From positions 434,001 through 498,000 of the forward strand of contig NZ_CP101988.1 in assembly GCF_024508335.1 (NCBI RefSeq): 64,000 bases of DNA, read 5' to 3'. Numbering within the stretch: position 1 is the first letter of the stretch; the number at the start of each line of letters is the position of its first letter. This DNA is from Cellulomonas chengniuliangii. GTDB lineage: Bacteria; Actinomycetota; Actinomycetes; Actinomycetales; Cellulomonadaceae. Positions 35,047 through 44,104 of this stretch are shown here, in pieces. Both the position numbers and the translations under genes were made by a program. A model generated the notes under the pieces. That model made no database searches, was not told where the DNA came from, and was given only the letters and a program-made list of their open reading frames with translations.

Positions 35047-35840
35047 CCGAGACCTCGTCCGCCTCGCCGGTGGAGTCCGTCGACAGGGCGCTGCTCGCGC
35101 TGCAGGCCCTCGCCCGCGCAGGCAGCCGCGGGCTGACGCTCGCCGAGCTGGCCTCCTCGCTGGGCCTGCACAAGACGACAGTGCACCGAGCGCTGCAGGC
35201 CCTGCGGTACCGCGGCTTCGCTGTGCAGGACGCGGCTTCCGGGCACTATGTCCTCGGCCCCTCCGCGACGCTGCTGGCCGACGACTTCCTCAGCGACGAG
35301 AACCTGCCGCTGATGCTGCACCCCGCCCTTGTGGCGCTGAGCGGCGACGTCGACGAGCTCGTCCACCTGGGCGTCCTCAGCGGCCCGCACGTGGTCTACC
35401 TGGACAAGGTCGAGCCGGCGCGGCCGGTCCGCGTGTGGTCCGCGGTGGGGCGCCGCAGCCCTGCCGTGCGGACCGCCCTGGGCAGGGCCCTGCTCGCGTA
35501 CCGGGGCGCCGACCGCGCCGCGCTCGCCGGCTACGTGCGCGCGGGGGAGGAGGGCGCCGCACCGTCCACCGCCACGGCGACTGAGGAGGCCGCCGCCGTC
35601 GAGTCCGCCTGGGAGGCCCTCGAGGCGGCCCGCGCTCGCGGCTACGCCACGGAGCGCGAGGAGAACGAGCCGGGCATCAGCTGCGTGGCAGTGCCCCTGC
35701 TCCGGTCGGGCTCGGCCATCGCCGCCGTGAGCCTCACCGCCCCGGCGGAGCGGATGACCACCGAGCGCCTGGAGTGGCTGCACGGCCGGATGCGCGCGGT
35801 GCTGCCCCAGCTGCTGCCCGCGGGCCTGACCCTTCCGTGA
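35043..35840 (+). CDS. IclR-family transcriptional regulator
   Basis: A 265-residue regulator with an N-terminal winged helix (LTLAELASSLGLHKTTVHRALQAL in outline, about residues 35-58) and a GAF-like effector domain with the family phrase GYATEREENEPGISCVAVPL. The ATG at 35043 is chosen although the frame is open to 34824, because the upstream sequence is not IclR-like and GAGAG lies just before it. It is divergent from fuconate dehydratase and precedes an SDR, so it most likely controls the fuconate genes. Confidence 0.85.
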   Translation: MTETSSASPVESVDRALLALQALARAGSRGLTLAELASSLGLHKTTVHRALQALRYRGFAVQDAASGHYVLGPSATLLADDFLSDENLPLMLHPALVALSGDVDELVHLGVLSGPHVVYLDKVEPARPVRVWSAVGRRSPAVRTALGRALLAYRGADRAALAGYVRAGEEGAAPSTATATEEAAAVESAWEALEAARARGYATEREENEPGISCVAVPLLRSGSAIAAVSLTAPAERMTTERLEWLHGRMRAVLPQLLPAGLTLP

Positions 35841-35980
35841 CGACCTGCCGCGACTGATCGCTGGGGCCGTCGGGTGAGGCCCGGCCTGCGGGTGTAGACC
35901 CGCGCCCAGCGGTGAACTAGCGTCACGCCAGGTCCCGACACGCCGTCAACCGAGGAGTGCCGGATAAGCAGGGAGTGGCC

Positions 35981-36733
35981 ATGGAGAACCTCGAGGGTCG
36001 GCGGGCGCTGGTCACCGGCGCCGCCACCGGCATCGGACGGGCCACGGCGCTCGCGCTGGCGCAGGCGGGCGCGGACATCGCGTTCACCCATCTGACCCAC
36101 GACCCGGCGGAGACCGTCGCGGGGGTCGAGGCGCTGGGCCGCCGTGCCATCGCGTACCAGCTTGACGCCCGGCACAGCTGGGATGTCGACCGCGTGGTGG
36201 TGCAGGCCGCCGACGAGCTGGGCGGCGGCATCGACATCCTGGTGAACAACGCCGGTGGGCTCGGCGGCCGCCAGCTCGTCACCGGCATGGACGACCAGCA
36301 CTGGCACCTCGTGCTCGACCTCAACGTCTCGAGCGTCTTCTACGCCACCCGGGCGGTGCTCCCGCTCATGCCTGATGGCGGGCGCATCATCACCATCAGC
36401 TCGCTGGCCGGGCAGAACGGCGGCGGCACCGGGGCCGTCGCCTACGCCACGGCGAAGGCGGCGCTCGACGGGTTCACCCGGGCCCTGGCCCGGGAGCTGG
36501 GCCCGCGGGGCATCACGGTGAACTCGGTGGCGCCCGGGTTCATCGGCGGCACGCCCTTCCACGCGACGCACACGCCCGAGCCCGCGCAGCGCGCCGCCGT
36601 CGAGGGGACCCCGCTCAAGCGCGCGGGCACCCCCGAGGACGTCGCGGCCGCGGTCGTGTACCTGGCCTCCGAGGGCGCGGGGTTCGTCTCCGGCGCGGTG
36701 CTCGACGTCAACGGCGGCGCGTACTTCCGCTGA
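35981..36733 (+). CDS. SDR-family oxidoreductase
   Basis: A 250-residue classical SDR with TGAATGIG at 12-19, NNAG near residue 90, Ser in TISSLAGQNGGG and YxxxK in AYATAKAALDGF. GGGAG lies 7 nt before the ATG at 35981. It lies next to fuconate dehydratase and its regulator, so a role as 2-keto-3-deoxy-L-fuconate dehydrogenase is attractive but unproven; FabG-like activity on another keto-acid is equally compatible with the sequence. Confidence 0.83.
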   Translation: MENLEGRRALVTGAATGIGRATALALAQAGADIAFTHLTHDPAETVAGVEALGRRAIAYQLDARHSWDVDRVVVQAADELGGGIDILVNNAGGLGGRQLVTGMDDQHWHLVLDLNVSSVFYATRAVLPLMPDGGRIITISSLAGQNGGGTGAVAYATAKAALDGFTRALARELGPRGITVNSVAPGFIGGTPFHATHTPEPAQRAAVEGTPLKRAGTPEDVAAAVVYLASEGAGFVSGAVLDVNGGAYFR

Positions 36734-36737
36734 CCTG

Positions 36738-36768
<31 letters not shown>

Positions 36769-36769
36769 G

Positions 36770-38314
36770 TCAGGTGACGGTGCCGAGCTGCCACGGGATG
36801 AACTCGTCCTGCCCCAGGTCGAGCTCCTCGGAGACGGTAGGCTCACCCGAGGCCACCGCGATGACCTTCTCGAAGATCTCCTCGCCCACCTCGGTGATCG
36901 TCGCGGTCCCGTCCACGATGCGCCCAGCGTTGAGGTCGATGTCCTCGGCCATGCGCAGGTACATCTCGGTGTTGGTGGACACCTTGATGGAGGGCGTCGG
37001 CTTGCACCCCAGCACCGAGCCGCGCCCGGTGGTGAACACGACCACGGTGGAGCCGCCCGCGACGATGCCCGTCACCGACACCGGGTCGTACCCCGGGGTG
37101 TCCATGAACGTGAAGCCCTTGGCGGTCACGCGCTCGGCGTACTCGTAGACGGCCGCGAGCTCCGCCGACCCGCCCTTGGCGACCGCGCCGAGGGACTTCT
37201 CCAGGATGGTGGTCAACCCGCCGGCCTTGTTGCCGGGGGACGGGTTGTTGTCGAGCGATCCGCCCCCGTGCGCCGCGTAGCTCTGCCACCAGTCGATCCG
37301 GCGCAGCAGCGCCTGGCCGACCTCCTCGGAGACGGCCCGCCGCGTCAGCAGGTGCTCGGCGCCGAACACCTCCGGGGTCTCGGCGAGGATCGTGGCGCCG
37401 CCGTGCGCCACCAGCAGGTCCGAGGCGTGGCCCAGCGCGGGGTTCGCCGTGATGCCGGAGTACCCGTCCGAGCCGCCGCAGTTCATGCCGAGCACGAGCT
37501 CGCTGACGGGCGCCGGCTCGCGGCGCAGCGCGTCGATCGCGGGGAGCATCTCGGTGATCGCCTCCACGCCCGCCCGCACGGTCTTGCGGATGCCGCCGCT
37601 CTCCTGGATGACCAGGGTGCGCACCACCTTGTCGGGGGCCAGGTCCAGCCCGTCCAGCAGCGACTGCGCTGGCAGCATCTCGCAGCCCAGCCCGAGCACC
37701 AGGAGCCCGGCGAAGTTGGGGTGGGCGGCGTAGCCCCGCAGGGTGCGCATCATGATCTGCGCGCCCTCGCTGGCGGGCACCAGCCCGCAGCCTGACTGGT
37801 GGGTCAGGGCCATCACGCCGTCCACGTGCGGGTACGCGTCCAGCAAGGGCCCGCGGAACTGGTCGGCGATGAGCTTGGCGGAGGACGCCGAGCAGTTCAC
37901 CGAGGTGAGGATGCCGATGTAGTTGCGGGTGCCCCATCGGCCGTCGCCGCGGCGGTATCCCTGGAACGTGCGGGGCGGCCCGTCGGGCGCGGGGAGGTGG
38001 ACGCGCGCGGTGCCGAACTCGTGCTCGCGGGCGGTGTCGTCCATACCCAGGTTGTGGGTGTGCACGTGGTCGCCCACCGCGATGTCCCGAGTCGCCAGGC
38101 CTATCGACTGGCCGTACTTGCGCACCTGCGCGCCCGCCGGCACTGCCCGGACCGCGAGCTTGTGGCCGCGGGGCACGCTCTGCGCCAGGGTCAGCGGCTC
38201 GCCGTCGTGCAGCACCGTGGCGCCGGATTGCAGGTCGCGCGTGGCGACCACGACGTCGTCTCCGGGACGCAGCAGGATCGCGAGGTCGGTGAGCGCGGGC
38301 GTGAGGGTGGTCAT
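36770..38314 (-). CDS. uxaA: Altronate dehydratase family protein (UxaA/GarD type)
   Basis: A 514-residue iron-dependent dehydratase. It has the N-terminal SAF-like domain (about 1-90, ending GDHVHTHNLG) and the large C-terminal UxaA domain with RRGDGRWGTRNYIGI, the cysteine-bearing HQSGCGL and LGLGCEM, and GMNCGGSDGYSGITANPALG. The expected reaction is D-altronate to 2-keto-3-deoxygluconate; galactarate dehydratase is a relative that cannot be fully excluded. It is third in a tightly coupled minus-strand operon (ATGA overlap with the DUF6807 gene at 38311-38314). Confidence 0.88.
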   Translation of the reverse strand: MTTLTPALTDLAILLRPGDDVVVATRDLQSGATVLHDGEPLTLAQSVPRGHKLAVRAVPAGAQVRKYGQSIGLATRDIAVGDHVHTHNLGMDDTAREHEFGTARVHLPAPDGPPRTFQGYRRGDGRWGTRNYIGILTSVNCSASSAKLIADQFRGPLLDAYPHVDGVMALTHQSGCGLVPASEGAQIMMRTLRGYAAHPNFAGLLVLGLGCEMLPAQSLLDGLDLAPDKVVRTLVIQESGGIRKTVRAGVEAITEMLPAIDALRREPAPVSELVLGMNCGGSDGYSGITANPALGHASDLLVAHGGATILAETPEVFGAEHLLTRRAVSEEVGQALLRRIDWWQSYAAHGGGSLDNNPSPGNKAGGLTTILEKSLGAVAKGGSAELAAVYEYAERVTAKGFTFMDTPGYDPVSVTGIVAGGSTVVVFTTGRGSVLGCKPTPSIKVSTNTEMYLRMAEDIDLNAGRIVDGTATITEVGEEIFEKVIAVASGEPTVSEELDLGQDEFIPWQLGTVT

Positions 38315-39288
38315 GGGCCGGTCTCCGGGGTGGCAGGGGCGGGAGAGTCGTCGAGCAGGTGGAGCGGGGCGTCGAGCAGCCGGCCGACCTCGTCGTCGGG
38401 GAGCCGGCCGTCGGCCACCAGGCAGCGGAAAGACCGCCGGAGCGGCAGCGAGGGCAGGACGTCCACGGGCTCCGACCAGGCGAGGGAGGAGCCGAGCCCG
38501 GGGTAGCCCGAGACGCGCACGAACCAGGGGTCGCGGGCCGTCATCGCATCGGCGGGAGCCAGGGCGACGGTGAACAGGCCGCTGGCGGGCGCCTCGCCGC
38601 GGGTGTGGGCGGTGGACCGCGCCGACCAGGCGAGCCACCGGGCGCCATCGGCGGGCACGGAGCCGTGCACCCGGTCCTCGCCGTGGTCGAGCGGTGTGCG
38701 CACCCGCACGTCGTCGCAGGCGGGGAGCCGCCAGAACAGGCCGCCGTAGCCGCCGCCCACGCGGCCGTGCGCCCCAGGGCTGCCGAGCCGCACAGGCTGC
38801 GCGCCGGGCGGCACGGTCAGCGTGGACGTGAGGTCCAGCCGCCACGCGTGGGCGCCGGCGCGGGCCCAGCGCAGCTCGCGGGTCTCGGCGAGCAGCGGCT
38901 CCTCGTCGCCCGTGAGCCAGGTCAGGTGCTGCGCCAGCGCGGTGGCCGCGGGCTGATCCGACCGGTCGTGGCGGATCCGTCCGTGGTCGCGCCGCCAGGT
39001 GTAGCCGGGCCCGCGCAGATAGGTCCGGCCGCCCCACAGGTTGTGGCCGTTGACGTCCTGGACGCCGAGGCCGAGGCCCACGTGCCAGGTGTGGTCGGCG
39101 GGAGCGGCGTCGGTGACCACCACGCCGGCGAGGGTCCGCACGGGATGCAGGTGTGGGCGGGGCGAGTCGAACTCCGGGGCGCCGGAGCCGTCGGCGCACA
39201 CCGCGACCGCCACGCCGTCGATGGCGAGCTCGGCCAGGGTGGCCGAGGGCCCCCACGCGGGGCTCGGCTCCCACGGCGGCGCCTTCAT
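38311..39288 (-). CDS. DUF6807 (PmoA-like) family protein
   Basis: A 325-residue protein of the DUF6807 group, often mislabelled methane oxygenase PmoA. Recognisable stretches are RPHLHPVRTLAGVVVTDAAP and WHVGLGLGVQDVNGHNLWGG near the N-terminus and a late PWFVRVSGYPGLGSSLAW. No catalytic mechanism is known. Members commonly pair with Gfo/Idh/MocA oxidoreductases, as here, where its ATG overlaps the stop of the upstream oxidoreductase gene and its own stop overlaps uxaA. Confidence 0.75.
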   Translation of the reverse strand: MKAPPWEPSPAWGPSATLAELAIDGVAVAVCADGSGAPEFDSPRPHLHPVRTLAGVVVTDAAPADHTWHVGLGLGVQDVNGHNLWGGRTYLRGPGYTWRRDHGRIRHDRSDQPAATALAQHLTWLTGDEEPLLAETRELRWARAGAHAWRLDLTSTLTVPPGAQPVRLGSPGAHGRVGGGYGGLFWRLPACDDVRVRTPLDHGEDRVHGSVPADGARWLAWSARSTAHTRGEAPASGLFTVALAPADAMTARDPWFVRVSGYPGLGSSLAWSEPVDVLPSLPLRRSFRCLVADGRLPDDEVGRLLDAPLHLLDDSPAPATPETGP

Positions 39289-40466
39289 GCGCGCACCGTC
39301 CACGGCGCGTCCAGCTCCTCGAACGTGCGCAGGTCGTCGGCGACCCGCTCGCACCACTGCGCCACGTCGCGCACCCTCAGGCGTGCGCCCAGCGCGTCGT
39401 GCACCCGGTCGACGTGCTCGGCGGCGATCTGGCGCGGCGCCGGGGCGTTGCGGACCGCCTCGAGCACCCGCATGAACGCGCCCGTGGCGCTCAGCGGCGC
39501 CAGCAACGGGGTCCCCTCCGAATTGGCGCGGTGGGCGAGCAGGTTCTCGAGCAGGTCGGTGCGCCCGCGCTCGATCGTGCGGTGGCCGTGGCTGCCCGTC
39601 ACCTCGATGACGTCGCGCGTGTAGTGCAGCACGACGCTGCCCGCGCTGCCGTGCACGATGATCCGCGGCGGGGTGTGGGTGTCGGCGCAGAGGGTCAGCC
39701 CGAGGGCCACCCGCAGGCCGGCGCGGGTGGTGACGCGCAGGCTGCTCGTGTCGTCGGCCTCGATGTCGTTCGCGCGGTACAGGTCGAGCTCGACCTCCTG
39801 GACGTCGTCCACGGTGCTGGCGCCGCCGAGCAGCAGCGCGGTGGCGACCGCGTGGGCCAGCGGGTTGGTGGTGACCCCGTCGACCACCGGGCGCCCGCCG
39901 AGCGTGCGGCGGCCGGCCCACGGCGCCCGCGCCCAGTACTCCTCGTCCCGCACCCAGGTCCCGACCGCCCCGATGCCGCGCACCTGGCCGATCTCACCGC
40001 CGTCCACGATCTCGCGGACGGCCTGCAGGGCGTGGGAGCCGTACGTCTGGAAGCCCACCTGGACGGCGCGGCCGAGGCCCTGGGCGACGTCGACCAGGCG
40101 GACCAGCTCGGCGAGGGTCGCCGTGGGCGGCTTCTCGAGCAGCACGTCGCAGCCCGCCCGCACGGCGCGCTCGGCCAGGTCGGCGTGGGTGTCGATCGGG
40201 GTGCAGAGGATCACGACGTCCGGCGGGCCGGCCGCGAGCAGCGCGCCGAGGTCGGGGAACCAGGGGATCGGGTGCTCGGGGTCCGCGATCGCGAGCCGGG
40301 CGCCCGGGCGCGCCCCGGGGGCGCCCCTCGAGGGGTCGACGAGGGGCCGGGGGTCCACGACGGCGACCAGGCGGAGGACGCCCTGATCAGCGAGGTCCCG
40401 GGCGTGACCAAGATGTGATGTTCCGTGGCCGTGCACTCCGACAAGTGCCACGGTCGGTGGTTTCAT
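39285..40466 (-). CDS. Gfo/Idh/MocA-family oxidoreductase
   Basis: A 393-residue NAD(P)-dependent oxidoreductase. The N-terminal motif is ALVGVHGHGTSH (an unusual glycine loop with His), and the catalytic EKP is in CDVLLEKPPTATL. It begins the operon with the DUF6807 protein and UxaA and is divergent from a sugar ABC importer across 299 nt. The substrate is probably a sugar or sugar acid imported by that system. No strong ribosome site precedes the ATG at 40466. Confidence 0.82.
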   Translation of the reverse strand: MKPPTVALVGVHGHGTSHLGHARDLADQGVLRLVAVVDPRPLVDPSRGAPGARPGARLAIADPEHPIPWFPDLGALLAAGPPDVVILCTPIDTHADLAERAVRAGCDVLLEKPPTATLAELVRLVDVAQGLGRAVQVGFQTYGSHALQAVREIVDGGEIGQVRGIGAVGTWVRDEEYWARAPWAGRRTLGGRPVVDGVTTNPLAHAVATALLLGGASTVDDVQEVELDLYRANDIEADDTSSLRVTTRAGLRVALGLTLCADTHTPPRIIVHGSAGSVVLHYTRDVIEVTGSHGHRTIERGRTDLLENLLAHRANSEGTPLLAPLSATGAFMRVLEAVRNAPAPRQIAAEHVDRVHDALGARLRVRDVAQWCERVADDLRTFEELDAPWTVRA

Positions 40467-40643
40467 GGTCGTCTGCGGGGGTATCTCCGCAGGTCGGAGG
40501 CGTTCTTGGTCGGTGAGCGGCCGGGTGGGGCCGGGCGGCTGCGGCACGAGGGCTCCGTCTCACGTGGCGCCGGCGGGGAGCCGGCCTGTGCGGGTGTGGT
40601 TGACATCACAACTTCGCGACTGGTACCAAACTACTACACAGAC

Positions 40644-40658
40644 GGAGAGCGCTTTCCA
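40644..40658 (-). promoter_or_regulatory. LacI-type operator upstream of the sugar ABC operon
   Basis: On the minus strand the box reads TGGAAAGCGCTCTCC, sharing TGGAAAGCGC with the boxes at 10140 and 17007. It lies about 40 nt downstream of a TTGACA (40600-40605) that could be the -35 of the rightward operon, and 42-56 nt upstream of a short leader ORF. The convergent LacI gene at 44105-45142 is the likely regulator. The remaining 40467-40765 gap holds no larger gene. Confidence 0.6.
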
Positions 40659-40699
40659 GCAGTTGCTCGGGCATCAATGAAGATCCACCGGGAGTGTGC

Positions 40700-40762
40700 A
40701 TGACCCTCGTCCAGCGCCATCAGACGGCCCCTGCCGTCACCGATCCCCCACGGGGGTGGTGA
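40700..40762 (+). other. Possible 20-codon leader ORF upstream of ABC permease
   Basis: ATG at 40700 with GGGAG 6 nt upstream opens an ORF (MTLVQRHQTAPAVTDPPRGW) whose TGA ends 3 nt before the permease GTG at 40766. The permease itself has only a weak ribosome site, so reinitiation from this leader is plausible. Confidence 0.35.
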
Positions 40763-40765
40763 CAC

Positions 40766-41701
40766 GTGGCCGGCATCGCCGAGCTCCGCAAGCTCCGGGG
40801 GAGTGCCCCCGCCTCCATCGCCCCCTCGGAGCGGGGTGACAACAAGGCCGCGCTGCTGTTCCTCGGGCCATGGTTCATCGGCCTGCTGCTCATCACCGTG
40901 GGGCCGATCCTCGCCTCGCTCTTCCTGTCCTTCACGGACTACAACCTGCTGCAGCCCCCGAGCTGGACAGGGCTGGACAACTACGCGCGGATGCTCGACG
41001 ACGCGCGACTGCACCAGTCGTTGCGCGTCACGTTCACGTACGTGTTCGTGTCGATCCCGCTGCAGCTCGCCCTGGCGCTGGCCCTCGCGCTCTTCCTCGA
41101 CCGGGGGGTGCGTGGGCTGCCCTTCTACCGGTCCGTGTACTACCTGCCCTCGCTGCTCGGCGGCTCCGTGGCCATCGCGCTGCTGTGGCGCCAGGTGTTC
41201 GGCACCCAGGGCCTGGTCAACCAGTTCCTCGGGGTGTTCGGCATCGAGGGGCAGGGATGGGTCTCGCACCCCGACACGGCGCTCGGCACGCTGGTCATCC
41301 TCAACGTGTGGACCTTCGGCGCCCCGATGGTGATCTTCCTGGCGGGCCTCCGGCAGATCCCGGAGATGTACTACGAGGCCGCGCAGATCGACGGAGCCGG
41401 GAAGGTGCGGCAGTTCCTCGCCATCACGCTCCCGCTGCTGACTCCCATCGTCTTCTTCAACCTGGTGCTCCAGGTCATCAACGCGTTCCAGTCGTTCACA
41501 CAGGCGTTCGTCGTCAGCGGCGGCAGCGGAGGGCCCGTCGACTCGACGCTCTTCTACACGCTCTACCTCTACCAGAAGGGCTTCGGGGCACTCGACATGG
41601 GCTACGCCTCCGCGATGGCCTGGCTCCTGCTCGCCATCGTCGCAGGGCTCACCGCCATCAACTTCGTCGTCTCCAAGTACTGGGTCTTCTACGATGACTG
41701 A
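40766..41701 (+). CDS. Carbohydrate ABC transporter permease (MalF-like)
   Basis: A 311-residue CUT1-family permease with six membrane segments. The EAA loop YYEAAQIDGAGKVRQFLAITLP (in outline) contacts the shared ATPase. The GTG at 40766 opens with a short cytoplasmic tail. It is cotranscribed with a second permease (8-nt overlap) and a binding protein; no ATPase is encoded, so an MsiK-type multitask ATPase elsewhere must energise it, as is usual in actinobacteria. Confidence 0.88.
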   Translation: MAGIAELRKLRGSAPASIAPSERGDNKAALLFLGPWFIGLLLITVGPILASLFLSFTDYNLLQPPSWTGLDNYARMLDDARLHQSLRVTFTYVFVSIPLQLALALALALFLDRGVRGLPFYRSVYYLPSLLGGSVAIALLWRQVFGTQGLVNQFLGVFGIEGQGWVSHPDTALGTLVILNVWTFGAPMVIFLAGLRQIPEMYYEAAQIDGAGKVRQFLAITLPLLTPIVFFNLVLQVINAFQSFTQAFVVSGGSGGPVDSTLFYTLYLYQKGFGALDMGYASAMAWLLLAIVAGLTAINFVVSKYWVFYDD

Positions 41702-42611
41702 CACCGCGACCAGCCTCCCGACGCGGACCCCCGGCGCCGTCGCCGGCCCCCGCCCGCCGCTCGCCCGGCGCCGGCCCACCGCCCGCGCCCGGCTCCGCAC
41801 CGTGCTCAAGCACGCGGTGCTCATCGCCTTCGGGCTGATCATGATCTACCCGCTGCTGTGGATGCTGGCGAGCTCCCTCAAGCCCAGCGCGCTGATCTTC
41901 CGCGACCCGTCGCTGCTGCCCTCCGAGATCGACATGAGCAACTACACCGTTGGGTGGAACGCGCTCTCGCACCCGTTCAGCCACTACCTGCTGAACTCCG
42001 CGGTGCTCGTCCTCGGGGCGCTGCTCGGCAACCTCGTCTCGTGCTCGATGGCCGCCTACGCGTTCGCCCGGCTCAACTTCAAGGGCCGCAAGATCTGGTT
42101 CGCCATCATGCTCATGTCGATCATGCTGCCGATCCACGTGGTGATCGTGCCGCAGTACATCCTGTTCTCCCAGCTCGGCTGGGTGAACACCTTCCTGCCG
42201 CTGATCGTGCCGAAGCTCCTGGCCACCGACGCGTTCTTCGTCTTCCTCATGGTGCAGTTCTTCCGCGGCCTGCCCCGTGAGCTCGACGAGGCCGCGCGCA
42301 TCGACGGCGCCGGGCACGTGCGGATCTTCGCCCAGGTGATGCTGCCGCTGTCGGTCCCCGCCCTCGCGACCACCGCGATCTTCACCTTCATCTGGACGTG
42401 GAACGACTTCTTCCACCAGCTCATCTTCCTCACCAAGCCGGACATGTACACGGTGCCGATCGCCCTGCGGTCGTTCATCGACTCGTCTAGCGAGAGCTCG
42501 TGGGGCCCCATGTTCGCGATGTCGATCGTCTCGCTCATCCCCCTGTTCCTCATCTTCCTGCTCGGCCAGAAGTACCTCGTCAAGGGCATCGCCACGACGG
42601 GGATCAAGTGA
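41694..42611 (+). CDS. Carbohydrate ABC transporter permease (MalG-like)
   Basis: A 305-residue CUT1 permease, second half of the membrane channel. After a basic 40-residue N-terminus come six segments; the EAA loop is in LPRELDEAARIDGAGHVRIF, and the C-terminus ends GQKYLVKGIATTGIK as in the MalG group. Its ATG lies inside the end of the MalF-like gene. Confidence 0.9.
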   Translation: MTDTATSLPTRTPGAVAGPRPPLARRRPTARARLRTVLKHAVLIAFGLIMIYPLLWMLASSLKPSALIFRDPSLLPSEIDMSNYTVGWNALSHPFSHYLLNSAVLVLGALLGNLVSCSMAAYAFARLNFKGRKIWFAIMLMSIMLPIHVVIVPQYILFSQLGWVNTFLPLIVPKLLATDAFFVFLMVQFFRGLPRELDEAARIDGAGHVRIFAQVMLPLSVPALATTAIFTFIWTWNDFFHQLIFLTKPDMYTVPIALRSFIDSSSESSWGPMFAMSIVSLIPLFLIFLLGQKYLVKGIATTGIK

Positions 42612-42649
42612 TCCACCGGTCCCACCACCTCCCGCACCGAAGGAGCACG

Positions 42650-43990
42650 ATGTCTCTTCCCACCAGCCCCCGCCGCCTCGCGCGGCCGGGTGTGCGCCTG
42701 GCCGCCGTCACCGTCGCCGCGGCCCTCGCACTGGCAGCCTGCGCCGGATCCGACTCCGGGGCCGACCCCACCAGCGCCACTGACGCCGCCGACGAGGAGG
42801 TCACCATCCGGTTCTCCTGGTGGGGGTCTGACAGCCGGCACGCGCTCACCCAGCAGGTGATCGACGCGTTCGAGGCCAAGCACCCCAACATCACCGTCGA
42901 GCCGGACTTCACCACGTGGGACGGGTACTGGGACAAGCTGTCCACCTCGATCGCGGGCGGTGACGCGCCCGACGTCATCACGCAGGAGGAGCGGTACCTG
43001 CGCGAGTACGGCACCCGCGGGGTGCTCCTCGACCTCGGCGAGGTCGAGGACACCCTCGACACCAGCGGCATCGACCCGTCGGTCGCCGAGTCCGGCAGCT
43101 TCGACGGCGCGACCTACGGCGTCGCCACCGGCGTCAACGCCTACGTCGTCCTCGCCGACCCGCAGGCCTTCGCGGACGCGGGCGTGGAGATGCCCGACGA
43201 CACCACCTGGACCTGGGACGACTACGTCGAGATCGCCACGAAGATCTCCGAGGCCAGCGGCGGCGCCGTGTTCGGCACGCAGGACTACGGGTTCAACGAG
43301 CCGGCGTTCTCCATCTACGCCCGCCAGCACGGCCAGTCGCTCTACAAGGAGGACGGGTCGCTCGGCTACAAGGACAGCCTGATGGCCGACTGGTGGAAGA
43401 TCTCGCTGGCCCTGCAGCAGTCCGGCGGCCAGCCGGAGGCCTCGCGGTCCGTCGAGATCGACGGCGCCGGCCCGGAGGGCTCGCTGCTCGGCACCAACAC
43501 GGGCGCCATGGGCGTGTGGTGGACCAACCAGCTCGGCGCGATCAGCAAGGCCTCGGGCCGCGAGCTGCAGATCCTGCGGTTCCCCGGCGAGTCCGAGTCC
43601 AAGCGCACCGGCATGTACTTCAAGCCGGCGATGTACTACTCGATCGCCAAGACCTCCAAGCACCCCGAGGAGGCCGCGCTGTTCGTCGACTTCCTGCTCA
43701 ACAGCACCGAGGCCGGCCAGCTGCTCCTCTCCGACCGCGGGCTCCCGGCCAACCTCGAGGTCCGCACCGCCGTCACGCCCAACTTCAGCGACGCGGACAA
43801 GCAGTCGGCCGAGTTCCTGGAGGGCCTGCGCGAGGACATCGTCGACGGGGTCGCCGTGCCGCCGGTGGGCGCCGGCGAGGTCGTCCCGTTGATCAAGCGC
43901 ATCAACGGGGAGGTCCTGTTCGGCCAGATCACCCCGGAGGACGCCGCGGCGAAGTTCACCGCCGAGGTGACGGCCGCCACCCAGAAGTAG
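42650..43990 (+). CDS. Sugar ABC transporter substrate-binding lipoprotein
   Basis: A 446-residue extracellular receptor of the family 1 solute-binding type. The lipobox LAAC places the lipidated Cys at about 30. Typical stretches are FSWWGSDSRHALTQQVIDAF and IAGGDAPDVITQE near the start. It binds a sugar or oligosaccharide for the two permeases upstream; neighbouring uxaA and Gfo/Idh/MocA genes suggest a uronate-containing or related sugar. AAGGAG lies upstream of the ATG at 42650. Confidence 0.9.
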   Translation: MSLPTSPRRLARPGVRLAAVTVAAALALAACAGSDSGADPTSATDAADEEVTIRFSWWGSDSRHALTQQVIDAFEAKHPNITVEPDFTTWDGYWDKLSTSIAGGDAPDVITQEERYLREYGTRGVLLDLGEVEDTLDTSGIDPSVAESGSFDGATYGVATGVNAYVVLADPQAFADAGVEMPDDTTWTWDDYVEIATKISEASGGAVFGTQDYGFNEPAFSIYARQHGQSLYKEDGSLGYKDSLMADWWKISLALQQSGGQPEASRSVEIDGAGPEGSLLGTNTGAMGVWWTNQLGAISKASGRELQILRFPGESESKRTGMYFKPAMYYSIAKTSKHPEEAALFVDFLLNSTEAGQLLLSDRGLPANLEVRTAVTPNFSDADKQSAEFLEGLREDIVDGVAVPPVGAGEVVPLIKRINGEVLFGQITPEDAAAKFTAEVTAATQK

Positions 43991-44010
43991 GCCCCCTGAA
44001 CCGCGGCCAC

Positions 44011-44049
44011 GGCGCCGGCGCAGCCCGCACGACGGGCTGCGCCGGCGCC
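44011..44049. terminator. Bidirectional terminator
   Basis: A perfect 17-bp stem (GGCGCCGGCGCAGCCCG at 44011-44027, complement at 44033-44049) with a CACGA loop separates the ABC operon from the convergent lacI gene. Confidence 0.75.
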
Positions 44050-44104
44050 GTTCGCCGTGCGGACAGCGACCACGCCCCACGAGCCGCGGTGGGGGGAGGA
44101 GCAG

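Noticed and set aside
38311..39288. Methane oxygenase PmoA annotation
   Set aside because: The name attached to this family is misleading; there are no membrane segments or copper-site features of methane monooxygenase.
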